Assembly: GCA_018806915.1 (NCBI GenBank)
Contig: JAGKQI010000027.1
Location: 62,001 to 126,000 of the forward strand
DNA length: 64,000 nucleotides
Origin: Phytophthora colocasiae
Lineage: Eukaryota > Oomycota > Peronosporomycetes > Peronosporales > Peronosporaceae
Reading direction: 5' to 3'
The notes under the pieces are model-generated. The model worked only from the letters and a program-made list of their open reading frames with translations. It did not search any database and was not told the origin of the DNA. Positions within the stretch are counted from its first letter, which is position 1; every line of letters begins with the position of its first letter. Positions 11,132 through 23,266 of the stretch are shown piece after piece. The position numbers and the translations under genes were made by a program.

Positions 11132-11553
11132 TGTAACGGGGATGTTACACGAATGTTTCTCGTTGGTGTGTGACACACGTGGATACATTTATGTGGGTAC
11201 ATAATGGTGTGTGACACTCATGGATACATTTATGTGGGTACATAATGGTGTGGCACACACGAGTAGATACGTAGATGGCCTCAGAGCCTCACGTTGCATT
11301 TTGATTAGGATTTAGTATGTTAGATACTAAATCCGTTACATTTAGGATTAGGGCAATAAAGTCAATAAAAATCAGTTTGCATTTTACATAGTTAGTGTTA
11401 GTCCTTTGTTATAGGGACACTGACTCTGTGAGTCCCGTATTTAGTGGACTACTTGGTTCTTGTATAGAACCGAAGGCTAGTGCCTTGCAAGCAGGACTCT
11501 ACGAGTCAACTAAACTTCCTCTGTGCCGTGCACACCTACGCAGCCCCGCTGCA
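11132..11553 (+). repeat. 3' LTR of element A
   Basis: 422 bp, apparently identical to 4005-4426. It is followed by gaggt (11554-11558), the second copy of the target-site duplication. Confidence 0.95.
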
Positions 11554-11558
11554 GAGGT

Positions 11559-11737
11559 GCTAGAAGATCAAGCACAGGTGGTCAGTCGTCACAAGCGACT
11601 CCGGGAGAGCAGTCAGTCTAAACTCCGGCATCAACTCCTGCGCGATCCCCTGGTCGACCTCGTAGGTCACCTGGCTCGGCGCGGCAACAGCCATCACCAA
11701 CGAAGATTGGGCGACCAACTGATCCTATTTGGCAGTA
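11559..11737. other. Flank between element A and element D remnant
   Basis: 179 bp of target sequence. A short minus-strand frame (starts MAVAAPSQVTYEVDQG) ends at a stop close to the insertion point and does not join cleanly with 3607-3993. No function is recognised. It may be the 3' end of old element D. Confidence 0.3.
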
Positions 11738-12453
11738 CTATTTCGTTGAGAAAGAGAACGGGAAGAGGCACCGGCGATGCAAATAAGCAAAGCAAGCGGA
11801 AACTTGTTGAAACACTTCACAGGTCCCAAATCGTGCCCTAGCGTTGTGCTGCGTTCCCAAAGCAGGGATAACAGCCTGCCAAAACTTGGACGTAAATTTG
11901 GAGTCACGATCGGACACAATCGTCTTCGGAAGGCCATGATCTCCTACATACCTCTTCATGAAAACATTCGCAGTATCCTCTGCTCTGTCCGTCGTCTGAG
12001 TAGCAATAAACTTTGCACGCTTGGTCAATCGATACACGATGATCATGATGGCATTATAGCCAACCTTGCTGGGAGCTGGGAGGTAGAGACACAACGAAAT
12101 CCATCGAAATGTCGACTCATCTACCCCGAGGTATCTCCAGCGGTTAAAGTAATCCCGGAGGCTTCTCTGGCTCGCTTTGTTGCGCTGACACAATTTACAA
12201 GTGTTTACGTAGCGTTGGATATACTTCATCATCTTCGGCCAATAGTACTTCTCACGTGCTGCGACATAGGTCTTGTAATACCCTGGGTGGCCTTCCGTAA
12301 CTGCATCGTCGTTCTCACAAATGACTCGATTCTTCAGATCTTCGTCATCGGGAATGTACAATCTAGGACTCTCATCTTCACGCGTCTGATAATACAGCAC
12401 GCCATGATTTAGCGAGTAATGCGGGACCTTGTCTCCAAGCTTTAGCTTCTTGA
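11738..12453 (-). pseudogene. pol: Integrase fragment of old Gypsy element D
   Basis: Reads on the minus strand from the edge of element C. It holds a linker (KKLKLGDKVPHYSLNHG), the integrase zinc-binding region (EGHPGYYKT...YVNTCKLCQRNKA) and part of the catalytic core (MIIVYRLTKRAKFIAT, GLPKTIVSDRDSKFTSKFW). A frameshift interrupts the normal path after CQRNKA, and the core degrades after LGTQHN, where the QTDGQTER-type block would be. The upstream half of the same element lies beyond C at 25207-28795, so C split it. It is dead. Confidence 0.8.
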
Positions 12454-14393
12454 TGTGGTAAAGCACATCTCGATTTTTCGTACTTACTCGAGAAATACAT
12501 GGGATTAGTATGGTGGACCGATGGCTGCTTCCGATCGCTTTGGACGACGCTAGTTCAGTGAGATTTTGCTTGATCCAGTGCTGTAAACCCATGATCACTG
12601 CAGATATGGGTGGATATTTCTCGATCACGCTTCGAGTGTATACTGTATACTCAGTCCAAGCCAAAGTGTGATCTGCTGATGATCACCGTCGATAGATATT
12701 CTTGAGGTCGAAAGACTGTGATCCTCGATGGAGAGGTACACGTGACACCCCAGGAGTGAAGATCACCGAGGATCCAGTCGATTCGGCAGTCATGAGGAGG
12801 AGACCAACTAGGATTGCTGACGATCTTGAGTTTAAGTGTGATCCACGGAGGCAGTCATGTTTAAGCGATAGGCTGTGGGGTGGAGTTCACGTCAGTGAAG
12901 ATCATCAGCTCGAACTAAGTGTAATTAGCCGACGCGATGTGAAGATCGGCGAAGATTGACTGAGAATGGTGAACGGAGACCGGTGATCTTACATTATGCC
13001 TCTAAGAGCAAGGATCGATGCTCGCTAACTGTGGCACGGGTTCGCGAGCGGATATCACGGTTAATCAAGTGTAATCGGTGGCAGTGGAGTGGTGATTGAC
13101 AATAATCAAGTCATATCGAGTGGCAAGAAGGAAGGAGCAAGGGTGTTGCCACGTGATCGGCTTTGGCATGGTCCTAGGTGGATACGATCTTGACTCACGG
13201 TCCAGCCCGGCGCTCGCGACCCTCCCATTGGCCTGATCCTGATTCCCTGGAGGACGACCAAGCGGGATCACGCGCGATCAAGTCCCGATCAGGCAGCGAT
13301 CAAGTCCCGATCAAGTGCGAGATCAAGTCCCGATTAAGTGCGAGATCAAGTCCCGGTTAAGTACGAGATCAAGCTTCGGTTAAGTACGAGGTCAAGCTTT
13401 GGTTAAGTACGAGATCAAGCTTCGGTTAAGTACGAGATCAAGCTTCGGTTAAGTACGGAATCGGCTCAAGATCAGGGTTAGGGGAACCAAGCTAGGGATC
13501 AGCTATGTAGCCAGTGTCATGTGATCGTAGGATAGTAAATCAGGATGGGATTAGTAGGCATAGGAATAACCATAAACAGACTCGAATTTACCTTCTAGTG
13601 CGCAAGTGGATTTCTTCAGGACCCAGGACAAGGGAAGAGGATAGCATATTGGCCTCCCCTTAGTGTTCCAGCAAGTCACTTCGCCCACCTAGCTACAGCT
13701 AAGACCGGATCCCCGATTTGGCCGGCTTACCTTACGCTAGTGTGAGGATCTCTCGATATCTCAACAACCCCAAGGGACTCGAATTTCCCCTGAACCACTC
13801 AAGTGTCTTCGCTACGCCTGGAACCGGGAACTACATTGGCCCTACAAGCGTCAGGAAGGTAAGGATACGTGACCTAGTATAGCGGTTAAGTCTGGATAAT
13901 ATATTGGCCAGCTTTGCCCTATCTAGTGAACTATCCTTTAAGTGTATACATCGGATCGGAAGGAATTGGTTGTTTAGCCTAAGGATCCAGTCGAATCTCG
14001 CCCCCTCAAGACCCCCGCTATCGGAAGCGGAAAACAACGAAAGGAAGGGACTGAATCCCGAATATTGGACTATTGGAAGACCTGGATCAAGAACCAGGCA
14101 CCCGGATCAAGGCTCGAGAACTCGCCTACGACCGGGATCAAGTACCCGAGGTGGAGTGAAGAACTTCCACGCCGCCTCAAACTCCCTGCGTCACTCAAGA
14201 CCTTCTTCTCGTCCCAAGACATCTTCAGAAGTTACCTGAAGAGCGTAACCCGCCTGCCGACGGGTACACAAGGTGAACACTACACGCAACAAGATCACGG
14301 ATCATCGGGGACCCTCCGTTAGTCGGTGTCATGGGCGCAAGTGGCGATCGCGATCGGCCTCAACCAGATTTTGGCCAGATCCGCTCCACCACA
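12454..14393 (+). repeat. 5' LTR of element C
   Basis: 1940 bp, from tgtggtaaagcacatctc to gatccgctccaccaca. Contains a 23-bp tandem array (13295-13458) and no long open frame. An ATG at 14331, near the LTR end, is in frame with the first gag ORF but is missing in the 3' LTR copy. Confidence 0.92.
13295..13458 (+). repeat. 23-bp tandem repeat in LTR C
   Basis: The motif cgagatcaag recurs at 13341, 13364, 13387 (gtc variant), 13410 and 13433, an exact 23-bp period, each with ggttaagta following. The same array is in the 3' LTR near 24108-24270. Such LTR arrays often act as transcriptional enhancers, but nothing here proves that. Confidence 0.8.
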
Positions 14394-16720
14394 ATGGTGC
14401 GCGTGCCCGGATCTTCTGGTGACTTCGGATATCACCGTGAGTCCCAAGAAGATGTCAAGATTAAAGAAGAACAAGGGGAAGAAGTGCCTACGAAGGTTGG
14501 ATCGACGGAGGCACCGATGAAAACAGAAAGATCCACAGATCAGCAGAGTTCTGGGAGGATCTCTACTGACAGGCACGAGGCAGACCTGGATCGCAATCCA
14601 GATCTCGAAGAAAAACCTCGAATTCCTCCCCAGGCCCCGTCGAGGGCCATTGCGGATCTCGACGAGAATCGAGATCCGCACACGAGCGATAAGGAATCAG
14701 CAAAGCTGAAACCTAATCTGCTCACCAAGTCCACTGTTGCCTCAAGATCGACCAAAAAAAGAAGATCAAGAGCACCCGGACGAAATTGAAAGCTCCAGAC
14801 TCAGAGCCAGAAGATGTGATCAACCCAGGATCAACGATCACCAGGGATGCGATCGAGCAGGCCTACTACAGGAAGAGGCTAAGCGAGACCTTGCTTAACG
14901 ATCCCGTTCTCACGATCATACAAGTCCGCCAGATCGGTAACCTCGCCGGACCAGTGTCGAAGCCCCGGACTAGCTCTGACCGCCTGAACGCGGTGAAGAT
15001 CCTACTTGATCTGCTCCAAGAAGCTGGTTTGGTGGCTGGAGAGTTCGACCCGAACTCTCTATTTGACTTGGAGCTGCAAGCGATTCAATCTGCGACCCAG
15101 GATCTATTCGATTCCCTCAAGATCTTGGTCGGCGAGCGCCCACTGACGCCCGACCCAGGCTATCAGACTGGGTCGTCATGCTACGCGTCAGCGACCTCGG
15201 AACCAGACTCAGATAGCCCGAGAAGGCTGCAACGCATGTCGTTAGGGCCTTCCGGCGCCAAGTTCCTGAAATCGCGTATGAAGAAACAGGATACACGATC
15301 GGTGGCTGCGAAGCTGGAGGTCAAGATGCCCGATCAGCAAGAAAATCGCCGGATCCGGACGGACCAGACCGCGCCGACGACTAACTCCACTGGATCGAGC
15401 AACAAGTTGGACGACTACTTTCAAATGGCGATGGATCGTTTCTTGAAAGAACGGAATCTCGCGACACCCCGATCGCCGATCAAAGGGGAGTTGGATGTGG
15501 AAATGGAGTCCGTTACGGCCTCGGATCCGGATGCATGGGAATACGATCCGGACGATCTGGGCATACCAAGTTCCGGTGGACAGGTGTCGAGCCGAGCAAC
15601 GATCGCATCCGCGGCGATCGGTCAAGGAGGATCGTCGATGATCCAGCGGGTCCGGATCTCAGCGATCTCGGATCTGAAAGATTTTGCGGGTAAAGATCTA
15701 GACGAAGATCGCGCTCGGGCCTGGATCAGTAAGGTCAAGTCAGCGTTCCAGCGCGATCAGGCTACGGAAGAAGAGAAATGCCTCACGTTTGCAGATCTGA
15801 TGGTGGGACCGGCAAAGAACTGGTACAGGCAGCTCAGTCGAACGACGAAAACCAAGTGGGCGGATCTGTTGGACAGTTTCCAGACCCAATATTGTGGGCT
15901 GGGTATGTCGGTCGCGTGGCAATACTATCACGCTCGCAAGCGATCGGAAGAAACTCCTCTCGATTATCTCTACCGGCTCAACGTGGCGGCTTTACGTGCT
16001 AGACTAAAGATCAAGGATGGGAACCCCAAGGCCCGCCGGGAACATGTAGACCACTACATCGAGACATTGGGAGATCCGGAGTTAGCTGATCGGCTGACCC
16101 TACTCCGGCTGAGCGACGTCGATGAACTGGAGGAAGTACTTCGCGCCCGGGAACGGGCGAAAAGCAGACAGCGTAAATCTGCGTTCGGATCGAAGTACAG
16201 ACAAAAGGCACCGGCCAGCGCCCCGGCAGCACCCACCCGAGCGGTGGTGCGGGCGATCCAAACCCAAGATCCGAGCTCGGAATCGGAAGAAATATCCGGA
16301 TCGGACGGATCCGATTCTGAAGGTGATCTCCGGAGGATATATCTTGCCGCGTCAGAAGACAAGCCGATCGGTACTGGGGGCGCTCCCCACCAACAGGATC
16401 AGCCGCGATCGCACACGAACTCGCAAGATCGAGGCAGGATCACGGATCACAGGGGATCAGATCACGATCGAGGTCGCTGTTCGCATTGTGGATCGCGGAA
16501 GCACACGGATCTGGACTGCTGGAGACGTTTAACCTGTGACAAATGCGGAAAGAGGGGCCACCCAACGGATCGCTGCTTATATACATGCCGTGGTTGCGGG
16601 GAGATCCATGAAGCTGGAGAATGCCCCATGGAAGAATTTTACAACCAGATTCGCAAGTGGTACGATCCGACCCGACACGCCGGATTGTTCCCCGAGAAGG
16701 TGGAAAAGATGTTAAACTAG
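14394..16720 (+). CDS. gag: Gag of element C (two frames joined at an A7 run)
   Basis: Capsid/nucleocapsid precursor. A first frame from ATG 14394 gives a charged, Ser/Asp-rich N-terminal region ending at TGA 14787-14789. The main frame, one base back, is open through an A7 run (14754-14760) to TAG 16718-16720. Joining needs a -1 shift there, or one base is wrong. The main part has a gag capsid region (DFAGKDLDEDRARAWISK, then MVGPAKNWYRQLSRTTK) and three zinc knuckles near the C-terminus: CSHCGSRKHTDLDC, CDKCGKRGHPTDRC and a shorter CRGCGEIHEAGEC. Three knuckles are unusual; one or two are typical. The stop is next to the slippery site GTTAAAC, and pol overlaps in the -1 frame. Confidence 0.85.
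14395..14411 (+). other. Primer-binding site of element C
   Basis: tggtgcgcgtgcccgga starts 1 nt after the 5' LTR. It begins TGG as expected for pairing to a tRNA CCA end. The sequence differs from the primer site of A/B/F, so another tRNA is used. The possible gag start codon at 14394 overlaps it. Confidence 0.55.
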
Positions 16721-16751
16721 GACGCTCGCCGGTTTGGAAACCGGTACGAGC
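16711..16751 (+). promoter_or_regulatory. -1 ribosomal frameshift signal between gag and pol (element C)
   Basis: The heptamer G TTA AAC (16711-16717) is in gag phase and is followed at once by the gag stop TAG. After a 6-nt spacer comes a stem: gctcg plus ccggtt (16724-16734), loop tgga, then aaccgg (16739-16744), a 2-nt bulge ta, and cgagc (16747-16751). The -1 frame continues LGRSPVWKPVRAER into protease. GUUAAAC is a known working -1 site in an arterivirus. Function here is inferred. Confidence 0.75.
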
Positions 16752-19700
16752 CGAGCGTTCTGAGTACTGCATCTATGCATATGTGAACAAGAAATCGAGA
16801 GATCAAGATAGGGAGAATTCGGATCTGCGCGGTAATACATGTAAGTTGCATTCGTATACTGCTAAGATCGCGAGTCTTCCCCGGGTCGATGAATTCTCGC
16901 GATCTGGTGCGGAAGCGGCTCTGGATCTCAAGGAAGGAGAATCCAGGGGGTATTGGAAATACCACGCACCAGGAAAATGGTTCCGCCAAGCCAAGATCTC
17001 AGGCAAGATCAATCATGAAAGAGCGATCTTGCTCCTGGACACTGGCGCCGAGGTATCCATCTTGGATACCGCCTTTGCTCGTAAGGTTGGGTGCCAATTT
17101 GACACTAGTCAGAGACAGGAATGTGTTGGGATCGGTGATAATGTGTACACCACCGAGGGAAGAACGAGGGTCAAGATCACGCTCGCGGGATACTTGGTCT
17201 ACTTTTTCGACATCTGGATCGGGGATCTATCCGGACAAGATGCGATCCTGGGTATGGATTTCATGATTCCGGCTGGGGTCCGGATGGACCTAGCGAAGGG
17301 ATCGATGTGCTTACCTAATGAAGTGGGGATCCCACTTAGTGGTCGCAAGAGATTATACGGGGAGAAGGTAAGATCGGTAAAATTGGAGGAAGATCTACAT
17401 ATCCCAGTTGGGGCATCCGAAGAGACCGCGTCGAGAGTGAAATTATCGGCTACGGAGAAATTGTGGGTGACCAGAGGCGACCGATGGGTACCTACTGTGG
17501 TAGATGGACCCGGTCGAACTCGGTACTTAGTGATCACGAATTTGAGCGAGAAGATTTTACGATTGGATCACAGATTACATGTCGGAATGGTACTTGATCA
17601 AGAAAAAGTGCCCCGATCACCCGGGTTTGTGTCGGTCGGATCCCGGCGTTACATGGAGTGGCAGAATCTAGCTCTAGAAGCGACTGTGGACGCAAGACCG
17701 GAACCTCAAGAATCCGTGGAGATCCCCTTGCCGTCGGTCGAACGGCCGACCTACGTTACGCCGCGATCTATACTCCGTCGAGGTAGGACGGCCAAGACCG
17801 ATCTTGATCCTGTACCGATATCGACATTGGAATCTCGATCACCATCAACCGACGCAGCCGAAGTCAAGGTCACTTTCCTCGAACCCAAACAGGATCCCAT
17901 GGACACCCCAACGATTACGATCAGTTCCGACAAGACCCCGAGTGGCGAAGCTGGGGGCGGTGAGACTGAGACGAATGAGAGCTTGCCAGATCAGGCCCCA
18001 GATCGAACAGATCGGACATGCGAAGAAGAGATCGAGGTAAAAACAGAAAAACCAGATTTTCAAATCGAGATCCAACATGTATCCGACGCTGACGCCGGCC
18101 CCACGGTTGAGGACGCCCCGATCCTGACGGCCAAGGACGATAGACTTCGTGATCAATCAACGGATGAACCGGATCCGACATCTCTTGAAGGGATCGAGAA
18201 CGCCGATCAGACCCACTTACACGAAAGTGGCGATTTTTCGGTCGAAGATCTAGCCGATAATCTCGCAGTAGTACCAGAGATCCAGATCTCCACTACTGAA
18301 GAAGTCAGGATTGAAGATCTACAAGTAGGAAATCCGGGATCGGCTACCCCGGAGGAGATCGAGAAACTTCGGCAGATTATATGGAAGAAGCGACATCTCC
18401 TGATCGGGAAAGGAAACGCACTTCCTCCGGCGGCTAAGGGCGTCATTTGTGATATCGACGTGGGGGATGCAAAGCCGATTGCACAACGAGTCCGAAATGT
18501 GGCGCCACAGTTCCGCGAGAAAGTATCGGATCTCATCAAAGGACTCCTAGCTGCCAAGATCATTCGGCCATCGACCTCGCCATGGGCATCTCCGATCGTA
18601 GTGATCATCAAGAAGAACGGCGTAGACATCCGACTATGTATCGATTATCGGCTAGTGAACGGTCTCACAAGGCTGATGATCTACCCGATGCCTCTGATCA
18701 ATGACCTGTTAGAAGATCTTGACAAGGTTCTGTGGTATTGTTCATTAGACATGGCGAGTGGATTCTGGGTCGTATCAATGACCGATCGAGCTCGCGCGAT
18801 CTCAGCTTTCATCACTCCATTTGGCCTCTTCGAGTGGAATCGCATGCCGTTCGGGCTGAAGAACGCCCCTCAGATCTATCAACGTCTCGTAGACAATGCC
18901 CTATATGGATTTTTGAAGATCTCCCAGTCCGGAGATGCGGAAGGATCTGCGGATGTGTTCGAATCAGGAATCCCGGAAGATCCCGGTCGCCCGTCGGTGC
19001 TAGGACGGAGATCATACATCGATGATATCTTGATCACGGCTGGATCATGGGGTCAAATGTGCGATCGGGTAGAAGACCTATTGGAGGCCTGTGATAAGTG
19101 GAATCTCTCCATCAGCGTGACAAAGAGCTTCTGGGGCATGGATAAGGTGGAATATCTCGGGCACAAGGTGTCGATCGATGGACTAGAGGCAAACCCGAAG
19201 GACCTGAAATCCCTGACGGATCTACCGTTCCCAGGATCGCTCCGATCTATGCAGTCCTTCTTAGGGAGCCTGAACTATTATAGTCGGTTCATAGAGGTTT
19301 ACGCGATCTACGCATCGGTTCTGTATGAACTACGTGAAGTGGAGTTCGCAGAACTGAGGAGGCGACCGGACTTACGAAAGATCATGGACAGAACGAACCA
19401 GATCTCCCATGATCCTACTAAGACAGAGTCAGATCGAGATGGATCGCGAGACATTTCGGGTCAAGGAGGCGGTAGTGTTCCGGGCCCAGACTTGGGGGCG
19501 ACGTGTTCCTCCAGATCAAGCGAAATTAAGGTCGCCACGGAACTCAAGACGGAGGATGAGAGGTGGAGTAGAGCGCATGGGGCGTTTACAGCCTTGAAAG
19601 CTAAGATCGCATCGACTCCGGTCCTCCGCCACTTCGATACGGCGAAAGTGCCTGTGGTGATCGTATATGCCAGCGACTGGGCGATCTCCGCTGCGTTGAC

Positions 19701-22316
19701 GCAAGAACATGACCAGGTCTATCACCCGGTCGCGTTCGCCAGCCGAACCCTGAAAACGAACGAGCTGAACTACAACATGTTGCAGAGAAAGAAGTGTTAT
19801 CCCTCTTACGGATCCTGGATCTGTACTACACCATGTTGGTGGGTCGCCGGATCAAGGTCTTGACCCGGCATTCCACCCTTGCCTGGTTGTTCAAGTCATC
19901 CGGTCTCCAAGGGCGCCTAGGTCAATGGTCTGCGCTCCTATCCCCTTGGTCGCTTGAGATCACGAAATGTACGAAAGGGGAAGACGAGATACTGGGGGCG
20001 ATCGCAGCCAGCATGACGCCCAGAACGAAGGTCGACGACGCCCTGATCGCGATCGCACCCCTTAAGGAACCCAAGCGCCGGATCCAAGCCCCAGTGCCCA
20101 CGGTGGGTCAAGATGATGAGTTGTGGGTGTTAAGCTTTGACGGATCAGCTCGGGTCAAACGAGGTGGGGGCGCGTTCAGCGCGATTGTGTGGAGACTACC
20201 TGGTTGGGAGATAACTGACGCTAGATCCGGTTACGCCGAAGGTCTCACAGTTAACGAGGCAGAATACAACGGGCTCCTCTTAGGGCTCGATACGCTCGCA
20301 GGCCGGGATCGTCGTCGCCTGGTAATCTGTGGTGACTCAAATCTCGTGATCCGTCAAGTTCGTGGCGAGATCGATTGTAAGGCGCCAGAAATAACGATAT
20401 TGAAACAGAGGACCCTAGATCGTCTGAAGGGATGGAGCAATCACGAGCTGGTTCATGTGAAGAGAGACTGGAACGGGAGCGCAGACAGCCTAGCAAGTGC
20501 CGCTCTACAACGTCAAGGCGGGATCGAGGTTCGTAGCGAGGGAGATCAGCAGGATCTAGTCACCTTAAATCGACTAGACGAGATCCTGATCCCCAAGACT
20601 GAAGATCTCGTGGTCCGAGTGTCCGCGGTAACTACGCGAGCCGCTCGAATGAGGTCGGACGCCGCTGTCCTACAAGAAGAGTTGGTCCGAGAGATGAGGA
20701 TCGATCGGGTCAAGCGGGCGCAGGACGAAGAAGCTTGGATCGCAGGATTGAAGAAATACCTGATCGGGCCGATTACGGACATCACTCAAGCGGAATTGCG
20801 ATCCTATAGTAAGATTGCGTCCGAATACGAGGTAGACGAGCATAATCTACTTTTCTACTGTCCCCCAACGCCGAGGTCGGACGTCGATCGAGACCGACTG
20901 ATGAAGCTGGTGGTCCCAGAAACGCTACAACAGGATGTCCTGCACCACTATCATACGACTCTCGAAGGCGGACACCAAGGAATCGGGCGTACCTACCAAC
21001 GGATCCGGGATCACTTCCACTGGAGAGGACTGTATCGGAGCGTGCAACGATACGTGGGGGAGTGCGTGGATTGTGAGACAGGAAAAGGTAGACCCACTAT
21101 CCAAGGCGAATCCCCAGGGAATTTGCAAGCGACTTACCCGTTCCAGATTATAGCAATGGACCATATACCGTCCTTGCCCAGATCCGATAAGGGCAACACC
21201 GAGTTGCTGATCTGGGTCGATCTGTTCTCGGGATATGTGATTGCCAAGGCCAGTTCCTCTCGATCCGCCCAGACGATCGCGGAATCTTATGAGGAGTGCG
21301 TGTTCCGAAGATTTGGTGCCAGCGAGATCATCCGACACGATCGGGAGCCGGGTTTCATGTCCGACTTCTTCCGATCCTTCAACAGGATATTGGGGCAACG
21401 GCAGCGAGCGACGATGGCATATCGCCCCCAAGCCAATGGAACAGCAGAACGAATGGTACAGACGGCAACGAGGGCGATCAAGATGTATGTCCAGGATCTT
21501 GATCAGAAGGACTGGGATGAATACGCTGAGCGGTTAACGTTCGCGATCAACACCGCCCACGACCGGATCCAGGGAGATACCTCTCATTATCTGGTACACG
21601 GGTGGGATCCGAGATCGACGTTGGAGGCTACGATACCAGTTGGGTCCACCAGGCATCACGATCGTGATCCTCGTCGATGGCGATATAGGGTCCAAAGATA
21701 CTATCAGCAGTCGCGGGAACAGGTCAATGTCCGTTTGCGGGAAGCGATCGCTAATCGGGCGGATCGGCATAACGAAGAGATCGACCCCCACGGGATCGAG
21801 GTTGGGTCCCGTGTCTGGTTATACCTCGATCGCGTGAGGGAAGGTTACGCACGTAAATTGGCACATTTATGGCATGGTCCGTTCCGAGTAGCAGAAAAGA
21901 TCAATGGGTTCACGATCAAGCTGGAAATTGCGGGATCCGGGTATCACATATTCCCGATAGTCCATGTCTCGAAGCTGAAGCTGGTGCGGAACTTTCCCGA
22001 CCGACCCTGAGTCGAGCTGACCGTGAACGAGGCCGATCGCCTAGATTTCGACGAAACCTTGCTCCCGGAGGATAGTTGGACCCCAGATCTGGATGCCGAC
22101 GAGTACGAAGTTGAGCGGATTTCCGACATGCGATGCGGAAAGCGGACTCGCCACGGCAGGATTTACCGAGAGTTCCTGGTACACTGGGTCGGATATGATG
22201 ATCCGACTTGGGTTGATGAGGCGGACCTCAATTGCGGAGCTATACTGAGCACGTTCTTGCGAGACCACGCGAACCGGAACCGATTCGGCGTGATGCAGTC
22301 ACATGAAGAGGTGTAG
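16717..22316 (+). pseudogene. pol: Pol of element C: protease, RT, RNase H, second RNase H, integrase, chromodomain (two lesions)
   Basis: Protease LLDTGAEVSILD (DTGA 17038-17049); long acidic linker; RT about 18350-19200 with YIDD at 19015-19026; retroviral-type RNase H (ASDWAISAALT) about 19620-19990; a second RNase H at about 20119-20520 with DEDD candidates in SFDGSAR, NEAEYNG, CGDSNLV and WNGSAD; integrase about 20935-21720 with HHCC (HHYHTTLEGGH...CVDC) and blocks MDHIPS, RHDREPGF, RPQANGTAERM; chromodomain YEVERISDMR...FLVHWVGYDDPTW at 22104-22270. Two breaks are seen: a 1-nt frameshift near 19783 inside the first RNase H and a TGA at 22008-22010 between integrase and chromodomain, with the frame otherwise unbroken to TAG 22314-22316. 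Either could be a single-base error, so the element may be active or very recently dead. Confidence 0.92.
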
Positions 22317-23266
22317 GTGGACGGCAGGTGAAGAAACCGGGTTGCTTCACCGTGACCGACGAAGCTGGTCCGGAGTAAAATCTGGATCAGGATGAGAATT
22401 TTATATTTGTGTATATGCATGTGAAACAGGGCGGTCGACGCCAGTGGAAGGTGATCCTGGGCGCTCTGGTGAAGATGATGGAGGGTCACGACTTGGGGGC
22501 GATGGGTACAGGCTATTCTCGAATGGTGACTATGGTAGATATTTGAATTACGTGGGTTATTATCAAGGACTGGGGACTGATGAAGGATGCGATACCCAAA
22601 ACGAAGATCGAGTGTGGGCCTGGTCGTATTGCGCGAATTGCCTCAGAAGCAGGCCAGCAATGAGTATTGGACTTATTTTACTGTCAACAGTAAGTGGTGC
22701 TTGAACTTAGATAGAGCTTACACTTCGATATCGCGGAACATTGGAGGTGATCATGCGGGGTGTATCGAGATCGGCAGTGAGGGCTGGATATGACAATACC
22801 GAGTGCAAGTTTGGCTCAATTACGCGAAACACCGAGTCGTTATTGCTTATTTACGATCGTTTGTTCAAGAACAAGTTCGTTTCAAGCTCATCACAGGTGA
22901 TGTGTCGAGATGACGTACCAGCTGCACCTGATCACGCCCAACATTACATTACCGACGTTTTGTACCCATTTGAAGTTGATACGATGGGACGTACTATATT
23001 ACGACCTCAATCACGTCGAACGTCGCCGAATTTCTTTGAGTATGGGGCACCAACAAGGTAGCTGTGCCGGGAGCGCCGGTGTATTATCCTTTTCCTGCGG
23101 GAACAACAAGACAAGAGGACATTGCTCGATTACAGATTACGTTGTAGTCCACCGGACTGAATGGGGTATTCGTCACGGTTCACTGCATACGTCAATACCA
23201 GTCGTTTCTAACGCAGCGAGTTCGAAGTGAATCCCTGTGTGATACAACTTGCGAACTGGGGGCGGA
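22317..23266 (+). other. 3' untranslated region and polypurine tract of element C
   Basis: 950 bp with no long gene-like frame and a locally AT-richer composition than pol. It ends in the purine-rich gaactgggggcgga (23253-23266) directly before the LTR, the likely plus-strand primer. Confidence 0.7.

Larger units (their letters stand above)
4005..11553 (+). mobile_element. Gypsy element A, complete, chromodomain-bearing
   Basis: A full-length Ty3/Gypsy LTR retrotransposon of 7549 bp. It has two 422-bp LTRs that looked identical by eye, with TG...CA ends, flanked by the 5-bp target duplication gaggt (4000-4004 and 11554-11558). The order is LTR, primer-binding site, gag, frameshift signal, protease, linker with tandem repeats, reverse transcriptase, RNase H, integrase, chromodomain, 3' untranslated region, polypurine tract, LTR. 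Identical LTRs mean a recent insertion, yet pol carries several frameshifts and a 40-bp deletion relative to sister copy B. It interrupts minus-strand sequence. Confidence 0.95.

Noticed and set aside
10868..11217. Minus-strand frames across the end of element A
   Set aside because: They cover the polypurine tract and LTR and have no protein features.
12454..12664. Apparent extension of the D integrase frame (MAWTEYTVYTRS...) beyond 12453
   Set aside because: This part lies in the C LTR and recurs at 23267-23477, so the read-through is accidental.
13295..13458. 23-bp repeats considered as a CRISPR-like array
   Set aside because: The units abut with no unique spacers, and the context is a eukaryotic LTR.
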